From positions 2,046,001-2,110,000 of the forward strand of contig NZ_LT629755.1 of the NCBI RefSeq assembly GCF_900104685.1: a stretch of DNA of 64,000 nt, written 5' to 3'. The position numbers were made by a program, and so were the translations under genes. Each line of letters opens with the position of its first letter. Position 1 is the stretch's first letter. The notes under the pieces were generated by a model. It was not told the DNA's origin. It worked only from the letters and a program-made list of their open reading frames with translations, and searched no databases. This DNA is from Agromyces flavus (GTDB lineage Bacteria; Actinomycetota; Actinomycetes; Actinomycetales; Microbacteriaceae). This document shows, piece after piece, positions 27,001 to 34,733 of this stretch.

Positions 27001-28282
27001 TCGTCACGGGCGCGCTGCTCGCCCAGTCGCGCACGAGCTCCTCCCGCACGTGCACGCCCGTGCCCGCGCCATCCGGAACCCGCAACTGCCCGCGGTGCTC
27101 GCCCTCGCCGAGCATGAACGGCTCGGTGAGGTCGTCCGCGAAGTAGCGCGCCGACGCCGAGGTGTCGCCCGGCAGCACGAACCCGGGCAGGGCCGCGAGC
27201 GCGACGTTCGCCGCGCGGCCCACTCCGGTCTCGAGCATGCCGCCGCACCACACGGGAACCTCGCGCGCCCGGCACGCATCGTGCACCCGCAGCGCCTCGA
27301 GATACCCGCCCATGCGGCCCGGCTTGATGTTGACGATCGACGCCGCGCCGCGTTCGATCGCGTCGACCGCGGTCGTCACGTCGAGGATCGACTCGTCGAG
27401 GCACACGGGCGTCGTGGCCGCTTCGGCGAGCCGGACGTGCGTCGCGAGATCCTCCTCGGCGAACGGCTGCTCGATCAGCAGCAGCTCGAACGGGTCGAGG
27501 CTCGCGAGCAAAGGGATGTCGTCGGCCGTGTAGGCCGTGTTCGCGTCGACCTGCAGCAGCGCATCGCGGCCGAGGAGCTCCCGGACCGCCGCGACGGGCA
27601 CGAGGTCCCAGCCGGGCTTGATCTTGAGCTTGATGCGCCGGTAGCCCTGCTCGAGGTATCCGGTGACCTCGTCGAGCAGCTCCTCGATGGTCGGTGCGAT
27701 GCCGACCGAGACGCCGCAGTCGACCCACTCGCGTACGGCACCGAAGCATTCCCCCATCGACCGGCCCTGGGCCCGGAGCTCGGCCTCGAGCACGGCGGCC
27801 TCGAGCGCGCCCTTGGCCATCCGGTGGCCCGCGACGAACGCCAGGGCGGGGGCGAGGGATGCCGCGAGCGGCACGGTCGCGATCGACGCGGTCGCGCCGC
27901 CCGCCGCAGCCGGCCCTGCCGCGCCCTCGACGTGCTGCTCGCGGTCGTCGACCCAGATGCCGGCGGAGTGCGCGGGATCCTCGATGAGGACGCCGGAGAC
28001 ATGACCGTCGTCCACCGCGTGGGGTGCCGGCCGCTCCATCAGCGCCGGCGCGAAGTAGTGCTCGATGACGGATGCCGCGCCGTCCACGTACTCGGACGAG
28101 TAGAACGGGTCGCGACCCGCGACGCACTCCCCCCACCCGTCGCCCTGATCGGTCCGCACGCGCACGAGGAGCACCTCGCGCGCCGTCTCGCGACCGAACG
28201 ACGTCTCGAACGGGCGCACGAGCGGCACCTCGAGCCGGTGCAGCTCGATCGCCTCGATCTTCGGCGTGCTCGCCGTCGTCAT
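26987..28282 (-). CDS. Enolase-superfamily enzyme (OSBS / N-acylamino acid racemase type)
   Basis: 431 aa. Catalytic and metal motifs of the mandelate racemase/muconate-lactonising group are present: RIKLKIKPGWD (K-x-K base), QVDANTAYT, LIEQPF, CLDES and NIKPGRMGGY. This combination resembles o-succinylbenzoate synthase and N-acylamino acid racemase. It is about 50 residues longer than usual because of an insertion (residues about 97-145, acidic then Ala/Gly-rich) before FVAGHRMAKGALEAAVLEAE. No menaquinone gene lies nearby, so a racemase role is at least as likely. ATG 28282 follows GGAGGCGACC. Confidence 0.85.
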   Translation of the reverse strand: MTTASTPKIEAIELHRLEVPLVRPFETSFGRETAREVLLVRVRTDQGDGWGECVAGRDPFYSSEYVDGAASVIEHYFAPALMERPAPHAVDDGHVSGVLIEDPAHSAGIWVDDREQHVEGAAGPAAAGGATASIATVPLAASLAPALAFVAGHRMAKGALEAAVLEAELRAQGRSMGECFGAVREWVDCGVSVGIAPTIEELLDEVTGYLEQGYRRIKLKIKPGWDLVPVAAVRELLGRDALLQVDANTAYTADDIPLLASLDPFELLLIEQPFAEEDLATHVRLAEAATTPVCLDESILDVTTAVDAIERGAASIVNIKPGRMGGYLEALRVHDACRAREVPVWCGGMLETGVGRAANVALAALPGFVLPGDTSASARYFADDLTEPFMLGEGEHRGQLRVPDGAGTGVHVREELVRDWASSAPVTITAR

Positions 28283-28349
28283 GGTCGCCTCCTGGTCGTC
28301 AGCCGCTGTTCCCAGTCTGGCGCAGGGCCGTACGGCACGCCGGGCGGAA

Positions 28350-28398
28350 TCGAGAAGTCGCGGATGCACGGCCCGGCCTTGCAAACGCGACTTCTCGA
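28350..28398. terminator. Hairpin with 13-bp arms after the FAD oxidase gene
   Basis: TCGAGAAGTCGCG (28350-28362) and CGCGACTTCTCGA (28386-28398) are exact complements with a 23-nt loop, 26 nt past the stop of the 28424-29692 gene. Possibly a dispersed palindromic repeat as well as a terminator; compare 45688-45750. Confidence 0.65.
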
Positions 28399-28423
28399 GC
28401 CAGGGCCGCCCGCTGCCGGCTCG

Positions 28424-29692
28424 TCAGAGGCCGATCCGCTCCAGGTAGGCGTTGCGGAGACGCCCGGCGGGGTCGAAGCGCTCGCGCAGCGCGGCGAACT
28501 CGTCGAACCGCGGGTACCGGCGGCGCAGCTCGTCGGCCGGGAGGGTGAACAGCTTGCCCCAGTGCGGGCGCGCCGTCGTCGGCAGCGCTGCCTCGATGAC
28601 CGGCAGCAGCGCCTCGACGGCCGCCTGGTCCAGCAGCCACGTGAAGTGCAGGCAGACGACGTCGGTGCCGTATGCGGGGCTCAGCCACAGCGAGTCGGCG
28701 GCGACCGTGCGCACCTCGCACACCTGCAGCAGCGGCGCGATGCGGTGGGCGAGCGAGCGCAGCGCCTCGATGGCGTCGACCGCGTCGGCGCGCGGCACGA
28801 GGTACTCGGACTGCAGCTCCTCGCCGGCAGAGGGCGTGAACTCGAGCCGGAAGTGCGGGAGCCGCTCGAACCACGGCCCGGGCTCGCCGAGCTGCGCGGT
28901 GCACGCGTCGGCGGGCATGCCCAGGATCGGATGGCGCGGCACCGACGCCGGCCGGGCGCCGAGGCGGTCGACGACCGCGCGACGGCGCTCCGCGGGATCC
29001 GCTTCGACGGGCAGTCGCTGCTTGACCCACAGCTGGTCGGCCGTCTCGGCGTCGGACCATCGCGTGAAGATGCTCACGCTCGTGCCGAGCGAGGTCGTCG
29101 CGTCGAGGTCGGCGAGGATCGCGTCCCATCGGGGTGCCTCGTGCACGGTCTGGGCGACGTCGTACGTCGGCTCGACGTCGAGCTCGAGCGCGAGCACGAC
29201 GCCGAGCGCACCGAGGTGCACGACCGCACCGTCGAAGTCGGCGTCGCCGCGCCGCAGCGAGCGCACCTCGCCATCAGGGGTGAGGAACGAGACGGCGCGG
29301 ACGGCGCTCGCGAGCGAGCCGATTCGGTCACCCGAGCCGTGCGTGCCGGTTGCGACCGCGCCTGCGACCGAGATGTGCGGCAGCGACGCGAGGTTCGCCA
29401 GCGCGAGTCCGCGTTCCTGCAGGCGCGGCGCGACCTCCCCGTACCGCAGACCACCGCTCAGCCGGACGACGCCGGGGGCGCTGCCCGCATCGACCTCGGC
29501 CGGCAGCCGGTCGGTCGCGATGAGCGTGCCAGCGGTGTCGGCCAGGTCGTTGAACGTGTGCCTCGTGCCGAGCATGCGGATCGGCCCGTCGCCGCTGAGC
29601 GCCTCACGCAGCTCGTCGATCGACGACGGGTGCACGATGCGCGTCGCGCGGTACTCGAGGTTGCCCGCCCAGTTGCGTTCCACGGTCCTCAC
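28424..29692 (-). CDS. FAD-linked oxidase, alditol oxidase / aldonolactone oxidase type
   Basis: 422 aa, the size of alditol oxidases. The N-terminus RNWAGNLEYRATRIVHPSSI matches the NWAGN start of this family; LGTRHTFND contains the histidine expected to hold FAD covalently, and HISVAGAVATGTHGSG is the VAO-type FAD-binding motif. The C-terminal FDPAGRLRNAYLERIG end is conserved. It would oxidise a polyol or sugar lactone with oxygen. GTG 29692 is chosen over GTG 29683; both are close to weak ribosome sites, so the first three residues are uncertain. Confidence 0.85.
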   Translation of the reverse strand: MRTVERNWAGNLEYRATRIVHPSSIDELREALSGDGPIRMLGTRHTFNDLADTAGTLIATDRLPAEVDAGSAPGVVRLSGGLRYGEVAPRLQERGLALANLASLPHISVAGAVATGTHGSGDRIGSLASAVRAVSFLTPDGEVRSLRRGDADFDGAVVHLGALGVVLALELDVEPTYDVAQTVHEAPRWDAILADLDATTSLGTSVSIFTRWSDAETADQLWVKQRLPVEADPAERRRAVVDRLGARPASVPRHPILGMPADACTAQLGEPGPWFERLPHFRLEFTPSAGEELQSEYLVPRADAVDAIEALRSLAHRIAPLLQVCEVRTVAADSLWLSPAYGTDVVCLHFTWLLDQAAVEALLPVIEAALPTTARPHWGKLFTLPADELRRRYPRFDEFAALRERFDPAGRLRNAYLERIGL

Positions 29693-29712
29693 TCTCGCAT
29701 GCTCGGGGTCTC

Positions 29713-29788
29713 GGGACGCGCGCTGCGCGTTCCGCGACCCGCACAGATGACACGCGCTGCGCGCGCTCCTCGACCCGCACGACGGACA
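29713..29788. repeat. Two imperfect tandem repeats upstream of the FAD oxidase
   Basis: Two units of about 38 nt, each with a CGCGCTGCGCG core followed by CGACCCGCACNGA and ending in GACAC, lie side by side in the 143-bp gap. They may be operator or slippage repeats; no regulator is adjacent. Confidence 0.45.
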
Positions 29789-29792
29789 CGCC

Positions 29793-29826
29793 CGTGCCCC
29801 GGCGATCGCGGGATCGCCGGGGCACG
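29793..29826. terminator. Strong terminator of the esterase gene
   Basis: CGTGCCCCGGCGATC (29793-29807) and GATCGCCGGGGCACG (29812-29826): perfect 15-bp arms with a 4-nt loop, 10 nt past the stop. Confidence 0.8.
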
Positions 29827-29835
29827 AGCCGAACC

Positions 29836-32043
29836 TCACTGCGCGTCGTGGAACAGGCGCGGCGCGAAGTCGATCAGGTTCTTCTGCCAGGGGTCCCAGC
29901 CGTGCGGGCCGGGAGTGACCCCGTCGAACTCGAACTCGATCCCGGCCGCCTCCATCTGCGCCATCGAGGCGATGGCACCGGGGTAGACGAAGTCGGTGAC
30001 GTCGCCGACGTGCATGAGCAGGAGCTCGGTGCCCTCGTTGATCGCCGCCACGTCGATCCCGGTGGTGGCCCCGAATCCGGCCGAGAACAACCCGATGTAC
30101 GCGAACGCACCCGGGTTCGCCTTCAGCATGCCGGCTGTACGGGCACCCCCGGCGGACAGGCCCGCCATGGCACGTTCCGCCGGGTCGGTGCTGATGTGGT
30201 ACTTCGCCTCCGCTGCGGGAAGCAGGCTTCCCAGGATCTCGGCGTTGAAGTTCGACACGTTGCCGTTCGGCATCACGACGATCATCGGCTCGGCGTCGCC
30301 GTCCCGGGTCAGGTTGTCGAGGATCTGCCTGGCGCGGCCGACCTCCACCCAGTCGGTCCAGCTCTGCCCGCCGCCGTGGTTGAGGACGAACAGCGGATAC
30401 GGTTCGGCCCGTTCGGGGTCGTAGCCCGGCGGCGTCCACACGTACGCGCTCCGCTGCTGGTTCGCCACGGCGCTCTGGTAGGTGAGCACGTCGAGCGTTC
30501 CGCCCTCTCCCTGCGGCACATCGGCGAGCAGCCGCGACTCCTCACCGGGGATGAAGAACGTGCTCCACGCGGGCTCCGACGTGACCTTGGTCGGATTCGA
30601 CGTGTCCTTCACCGAGACGCGGTCGACGATGAGCCGGTAGTAGTACGACCAGGGATCGAGCGGTCCGACGGTCGCCCGCCAGCGATCGCCCACCTTCGTC
30701 GCCTCGACCCGCACCCAGCTGCCGTTCGGACCCCAGTTGGCCCAGACCGAGACGAAGTCGGCCTCGGCGAAGTCGGTCGTGGTCTCGAAGGTCACGAAGC
30801 CGTCGTCCGTGATCCACGGGGTCGGCGTCGTGCCCGCAGCCGGCGGATCGAAGCGCTCCTCGAGCGCCGTGTGGCCCGCGCTGAAACCGGCGTCGCCCGT
30901 CTCCTTCTTGCCCTGGAACAGTCGTGGCGCGAAGTCCACGAGGTTCTCCTGCCACGCGTTCCAGTTGTGCCCGTTGTCGGGATTGACGCCGTCGAACTGG
31001 TAGCGGAGGCCGAGCTCGTCGAACTGCTGCATCGACTCATAGACGTCGTTGTAGGCGATGTCGGTCTTGTTCCCGACATAGAGCCGGAACAGGGTGGTGA
31101 GGTCGTTGAGCTCCTCGACCGGCACATCCCGGATGTCGCCGAATCGGCTCGGACCGGCGCCGAAGACGCCGACGTAGGCGAACTCGCCCGGGTGGTCCCG
31201 CATGACGCGGAACGCCTGCACGCCGCCCATGGAGAGCCCGGCCAGCGCGCGATCCTTCTTGGCGTTCGAGACGTGGTAGGCGTCGCGCACGGCGGGGATG
31301 AGGTTGTCCAGCAGCTCCGTGGTGAAGTCGGGCACGTTGCCGTCGCCCATCACGACGACCATGTCGGCGAGCTCACCCGACAGGCTGAGGTTGTCGAGGA
31401 TCTGCTCGGCACGACCGACCTCGGTCCAGTCGCGGTAGCCCTGGCCGCCGCCGTGCTGCAGGTACAGCACCGGGTACGGCCTGCCATCGGTCCGGTAGCC
31501 GGGCGGCGTCCAGACGAGGGCCGAGCGTTCCTCATCGGCGACGTCGCTGTGGTACGTCAGGGTCTTGATCGTCCCGGCCTCCTCCGGGGCGTCGGCGAGG
31601 AGCGCCGCCGACTCACCGGCGACGAAGAACGTGCTCCACTCCGGCTCCGAGGCGACCGAGGTCGGGTTCGTGGGGTCCTTGAAGACATTCGAGTCGTCGC
31701 CCGTGACCTGGTAGTAGTGCAGACCGGGCTCGAGCGGTCCGAAGGTCGTCTGCCAGTTGGCGCCGCTCCGCGTGAGCCCGATCTGACCCCAGTTGGCGGA
31801 TGGCGCGAAGTTGCCCTCGACGACCACCTGCGACACGGGCCCGACCGCCGCCTCCACCGCGGCGTTCGGAATGGTGATGCGCACGTAGCCGCCATCGAGC
31901 TGCGTGAGCCATGGATCCTCAGCCGCCGCAGGCTGGGTTGCGATGAGCGCGCTGGCCGCGACCGCTGCTGCCGCAAGCAGCGACGCCAATCGGCGTCGCT
32001 GCGGCAGGCGTCGAGGGCGACGCTCCGTTGCCGTGATCTCCAT
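29836..32043 (-). CDS. Secreted two-module carbohydrate esterase (CE1 / XynZ-like)
   Basis: 735 aa. A Sec signal peptide (RRLASLLAAAAVAASALIATQPAAA-E, residues about 18-42) is followed by two full copies of the same unit: an early-set/CBM48-like beta domain (WGQIGLTRSGANW..., later WANWGPNGSWVRVEA...) and an alpha/beta-hydrolase esterase. Nucleophile elbows are GLSMGG in copy 1 and GLSAGG in copy 2; histidine motifs are NGHNWNAWQENLVDFAPRLF and GPHGWDPWQKNLIDFAPRLF. Such domains remove feruloyl or acetyl groups from plant polysaccharides. It belongs to the arabinoxylan-type locus and has LacI-type operator sites upstream. Confidence 0.88.
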   Translation of the reverse strand: MEITATERRPRRLPQRRRLASLLAAAAVAASALIATQPAAAEDPWLTQLDGGYVRITIPNAAVEAAVGPVSQVVVEGNFAPSANWGQIGLTRSGANWQTTFGPLEPGLHYYQVTGDDSNVFKDPTNPTSVASEPEWSTFFVAGESAALLADAPEEAGTIKTLTYHSDVADEERSALVWTPPGYRTDGRPYPVLYLQHGGGQGYRDWTEVGRAEQILDNLSLSGELADMVVVMGDGNVPDFTTELLDNLIPAVRDAYHVSNAKKDRALAGLSMGGVQAFRVMRDHPGEFAYVGVFGAGPSRFGDIRDVPVEELNDLTTLFRLYVGNKTDIAYNDVYESMQQFDELGLRYQFDGVNPDNGHNWNAWQENLVDFAPRLFQGKKETGDAGFSAGHTALEERFDPPAAGTTPTPWITDDGFVTFETTTDFAEADFVSVWANWGPNGSWVRVEATKVGDRWRATVGPLDPWSYYYRLIVDRVSVKDTSNPTKVTSEPAWSTFFIPGEESRLLADVPQGEGGTLDVLTYQSAVANQQRSAYVWTPPGYDPERAEPYPLFVLNHGGGQSWTDWVEVGRARQILDNLTRDGDAEPMIVVMPNGNVSNFNAEILGSLLPAAEAKYHISTDPAERAMAGLSAGGARTAGMLKANPGAFAYIGLFSAGFGATTGIDVAAINEGTELLLMHVGDVTDFVYPGAIASMAQMEAAGIEFEFDGVTPGPHGWDPWQKNLIDFAPRLFHDAQ

Positions 32044-32167
32044 CGATCCTTCTTCCTCTCACTTCCGCCCCGTGTTCGGGACGTGCGCGGAACTTGCACG
32101 GAGAGGCCAGCCTTCGGCTGACCGAGTGAGGGGTCGGACCACGGCGCCGTACTCGAATCGAACTCCC

Positions 32168-32185
32168 ATTTACAACGTCGTAAAT
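32168..32185. promoter_or_regulatory. LacI-type operator A upstream of the esterase gene
   Basis: ATTTACAACGTCGTAAAT; core TACAACGTCGTA (32171-32182) is 11/12 to TACAACGTTGTA. It lies about 130 bp before the esterase ATG. Confidence 0.7.
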
Positions 32186-32225
32186 CGGACCCCGCGTTCA
32201 TGCTGTCCGCGGTGGCGGTTGGTTG

Positions 32226-33269
32226 TCAAGAGTCGATTTCCAACGTTGTATATGAATCGGGCGGTGGCGCCGTCGAATCGCGCAGGATGAGCGTCGCCGC
32301 GAGGTCGAGCCGCGTGGGCTCGACATCTCGCTGGTCGTCGAGCCGGAGCGCCAGCCGCGTGGCCGCGACGCCCAGTTCGCGGAGCGGTTGGTGGACCGTC
32401 GTGAGCCTCGGGGACGACGACGTCGACACGGGCTGATCGTCGTACCCCACGAGGGAGAGATCCTCGGGGATGCGGAGCCCAGCGGCGCGCGCCGCGTTCA
32501 GGACGCCGAGCGCCTGGAGGTCACCACCGGCGAGGATCGCCGTCGGCCGATGCGAGGAGCGGAGCAGCTCGAGCGCGACGCGTTCGCCGGCCTCGGCGTC
32601 GAGCTCCTCGAAGCGGGCCCAGCCCTCGGGCACCGGCAGCCCGGCCAGGTGCATCGCCGACCGGTAGCCGTCGAGGCGTGCGTGCGATCCCACCACGGCG
32701 TCCGGCCCGCTGATCGCCGCGACGCGCCGGTGCCCCAGGTCGATGAGGTGGCGCGTCGCCGTGACGGCAGCAGACCAGTGCGCGACCCCGATCGCGGGAA
32801 CGGAGGGGTCCGCCGCATCCGCCGGCTCGAGTACCACCACCGGGATGTCGCGGGACCGGAGCGCCTCGCGAACCTCGGCGGCCACACCCGAGTACACGAT
32901 CACCGCGGCGGGCCTCCGCTCCAGCACGGCATCCAGCCAGGAGTCGTCGCCGGCCTTCCCGTTCCCGTTCCCACTGACCGTCAGCGTCAGCGAAAGGCCC
33001 GATGCAGCGGCCGCCTCACGGACGCCGTCGATCACCTCGAGCGACAGCGGACCGTGGAGGTTCGGCAGGACGAGTTCCACGGCCCTGGTGCGCCGGCCGC
33101 TCCCCCGCCGTCGATAGTCGCTGCGGCGGAGGAGCGCCTCGACACGGGATCGCGTCGACGGCGCGACATCCGCGTGGCCGTTCAGCACCTTCGAGATCGT
33201 CGTGAGGGACACGCCCGCCTCGGCGGCGAGTGCGGCCAGCGTGACTCGCGACCGTCGTTCATCCGCCAT
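32226..33269 (-). CDS. LacI-family transcriptional regulator of the arabinoxylan-type locus
   Basis: 347 aa. The N-terminal helix-turn-helix is VTLAALAAEAGVSLTTISKVLNGHADVAPSTRSRV (residues 9-43), followed by the LacI hinge and a periplasmic-binding-protein-like sugar domain (VELVLPNLHGPLSLEVIDGVREAA, LVGYDDQPVSTSSSPRLTTVHQP). It lies between the GH5 and esterase genes. Palindromes TACAACGTTGTA near both ends of the cluster are its likely sites, and one variant lies inside the last codons of this gene. The effector is probably arabinose or an arabino-oligosaccharide (inference). Confidence 0.92.
   Translation of the reverse strand: MADERRSRVTLAALAAEAGVSLTTISKVLNGHADVAPSTRSRVEALLRRSDYRRRGSGRRTRAVELVLPNLHGPLSLEVIDGVREAAAASGLSLTLTVSGNGNGKAGDDSWLDAVLERRPAAVIVYSGVAAEVREALRSRDIPVVVLEPADAADPSVPAIGVAHWSAAVTATRHLIDLGHRRVAAISGPDAVVGSHARLDGYRSAMHLAGLPVPEGWARFEELDAEAGERVALELLRSSHRPTAILAGGDLQALGVLNAARAAGLRIPEDLSLVGYDDQPVSTSSSPRLTTVHQPLRELGVAATRLALRLDDQRDVEPTRLDLAATLILRDSTAPPPDSYTTLEIDS
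32239..32250. promoter_or_regulatory. LacI-type operator B inside the 3' end of the LacI gene
   Basis: Minus strand TACAACGTTGGA, 10/12 to TACAACGTTGTA, encoding part of the C-terminal SYTTLEIDS. It is centred 68 bp from operator A, allowing looping upstream of the esterase gene. Confidence 0.6.
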
Positions 33270-33283
33270 GAGCCCGCCCGCAC

Positions 33284-33355
33284 CGCAGGCGTGACGATCG
33301 CACGCGCCCCTTCGCCGTGAGCGATCGCGAGGGACGCATGCGCGTCACCCCTGCG
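33284..33355. terminator. Long hairpin at the GH5-LacI junction
   Basis: CGCAGGCGTGACG (33284-33296) and CGTCACCCCTGCG (33343-33355) pair at 12 of 13 positions, with inner arms GATCGC (33296-33301) and GCGATC (33321-33326). It includes the GH5 stop codon and probably ends the ABC-GH operon before the regulator gene. Confidence 0.55.
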
Positions 33356-34733
33356 TGGCTGCGCGACCGAGGATGGCGGCGAGCGGCTCCCGCACCCGGA
33401 CCGCATCGAACGAGAACGCGTCGGCGAGTCGCTCGGCCTCGTCGGGCTCGACGCCCTCGAAGGCCCGAGCGAACTCGTCCACCATCGCCTCCGCGAGCAT
33501 CACGTGGCGGATATGACCGTGGATCCATCGCCGCGCCCCCCACGGATACGGTTGGAAGTCGGGGAACTCCGTCTCGAACAGTCGCTCGATCGGCTCCAGG
33601 ATGTGCCGGACGCCCGCATCGGTGGAGCCCCAGGAGTCGACGCCGAGCCGCGCCTTCTTCTCGAGCACCGGCGCGATCCGGCGGAGGTACGGCGAGTCGG
33701 GATCGGCATGCACGAGCCCCTGGAGCCCGATGTCCTTGTAGGTCCACAGGGCCCAGCTCGCATCGTGACGGCGGTAGATCTCGAGCTGGTCCTCCAGCAG
33801 CCGCAAACGCTGAGCGTCACGCTCCGGGTCGCCGGTGTACACCGGCCCGAACTCGCCGACCCAGATCGGCGTCCCCGTCTCCCGCATGTACGCCGTGCGC
33901 TCGAGGAAGGTCTCCTCGACGACGTCGCGATCGACGAAGCGACCGCGGCTGACGCCGGGATACGGTCCGCCGTCGACGAACCCCGGGAGCGCATAGTCAT
34001 GCGCGGTGTAGACGCAGTTCGGCATGGGATCGCCCAGCTGGTCGAACTGGGTGGAGTACCGGTTGCCGTCGAGGAAGAGGATGTGATGCGGATCGATCGC
34101 ACGGATCGCCGCCTCGAGCCGTTCGTAGAACGGCCGGATCGCCGTGCCGTGCGCATCGGCGGGCTCGTTCACGGGGTTGTATCCCGCGACCCACGGATTG
34201 CCGCGGTAGTGCTCGGCGATGTGCTCCCACAGGTTCACGACCCGGTCCTGGAACTGCCGCTGGCTCCAGAAGTGCGCCCACTGCGTGGGGTTGTCGCTGT
34301 GCCAGTGCTGGTTCTGCGCCCCGGGCAGGGCATGGAGGTCGAGGATCGTGTAGATCCCGTGCCGGGCGCACGCCTCGACAACCGAGTCGAGCAGCCGGAA
34401 TCCCTCCTCCGTGATGACGAAGGGGGCGTCGTCGTCCTCGAAGTGCCGGTAGTTGAACGGCACGCGCACCGAGTTCAGTCCGAGGCCGGCCAGGAAGGCG
34501 GCATCCGCGTCGGTGAAGAACACCGAGAGGAACCGGTCGAAGAACCGCCGGTACCCCTCGTCGCCGAGCACGCGTCGCAGCGCCCGCCGCTGCTGCGACT
34601 CGGTCGCCGGATAGCCGGTGATGAAGTTCTCCATGTTCATCCAGCCGCCCAGCCCGAGGCCGGTCAGCACGACCGGAGCGTCGCCAGCCATGATGCGCGT
34701 ACCGTCGACGCGCAGGAGCTCCCCGGTCATCAT
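33345..34733 (-). CDS. Glycoside hydrolase family 5 enzyme
   Basis: 462 aa, no signal peptide, so it acts on imported oligosaccharides in the cytoplasm. The GH5 (beta/alpha)8 motifs are LGLGGWMNMENF, LNSVRVPFNYRHF, LDLHALPGAQNQ, GYNPVNEP (acid/base Glu) and IWVGEFGPVY (nucleophile Glu). The exact substrate is not readable; position beside GH51 suggests beta-xylo- or gluco-oligosaccharides. ATG 34733 overlaps the GH51 stop (ATGA); a second ATG follows directly. Confidence 0.88.
   Translation of the reverse strand: MMTGELLRVDGTRIMAGDAPVVLTGLGLGGWMNMENFITGYPATESQQRRALRRVLGDEGYRRFFDRFLSVFFTDADAAFLAGLGLNSVRVPFNYRHFEDDDAPFVITEEGFRLLDSVVEACARHGIYTILDLHALPGAQNQHWHSDNPTQWAHFWSQRQFQDRVVNLWEHIAEHYRGNPWVAGYNPVNEPADAHGTAIRPFYERLEAAIRAIDPHHILFLDGNRYSTQFDQLGDPMPNCVYTAHDYALPGFVDGGPYPGVSRGRFVDRDVVEETFLERTAYMRETGTPIWVGEFGPVYTGDPERDAQRLRLLEDQLEIYRRHDASWALWTYKDIGLQGLVHADPDSPYLRRIAPVLEKKARLGVDSWGSTDAGVRHILEPIERLFETEFPDFQPYPWGARRWIHGHIRHVMLAEAMVDEFARAFEGVEPDEAERLADAFSFDAVRVREPLAAILGRAATQG

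Noticed and set aside
27050..29986. 978-codon plus-strand frame
   Set aside because: Antisense to two clear enzyme genes and rich in Arg/His/Val/Glu, as expected for a high-GC shadow.
29794..32121. 775-codon plus-strand frame
   Set aside because: Opposite the secreted esterase, which has a signal peptide, catalytic motifs and an operator; the frame has none.
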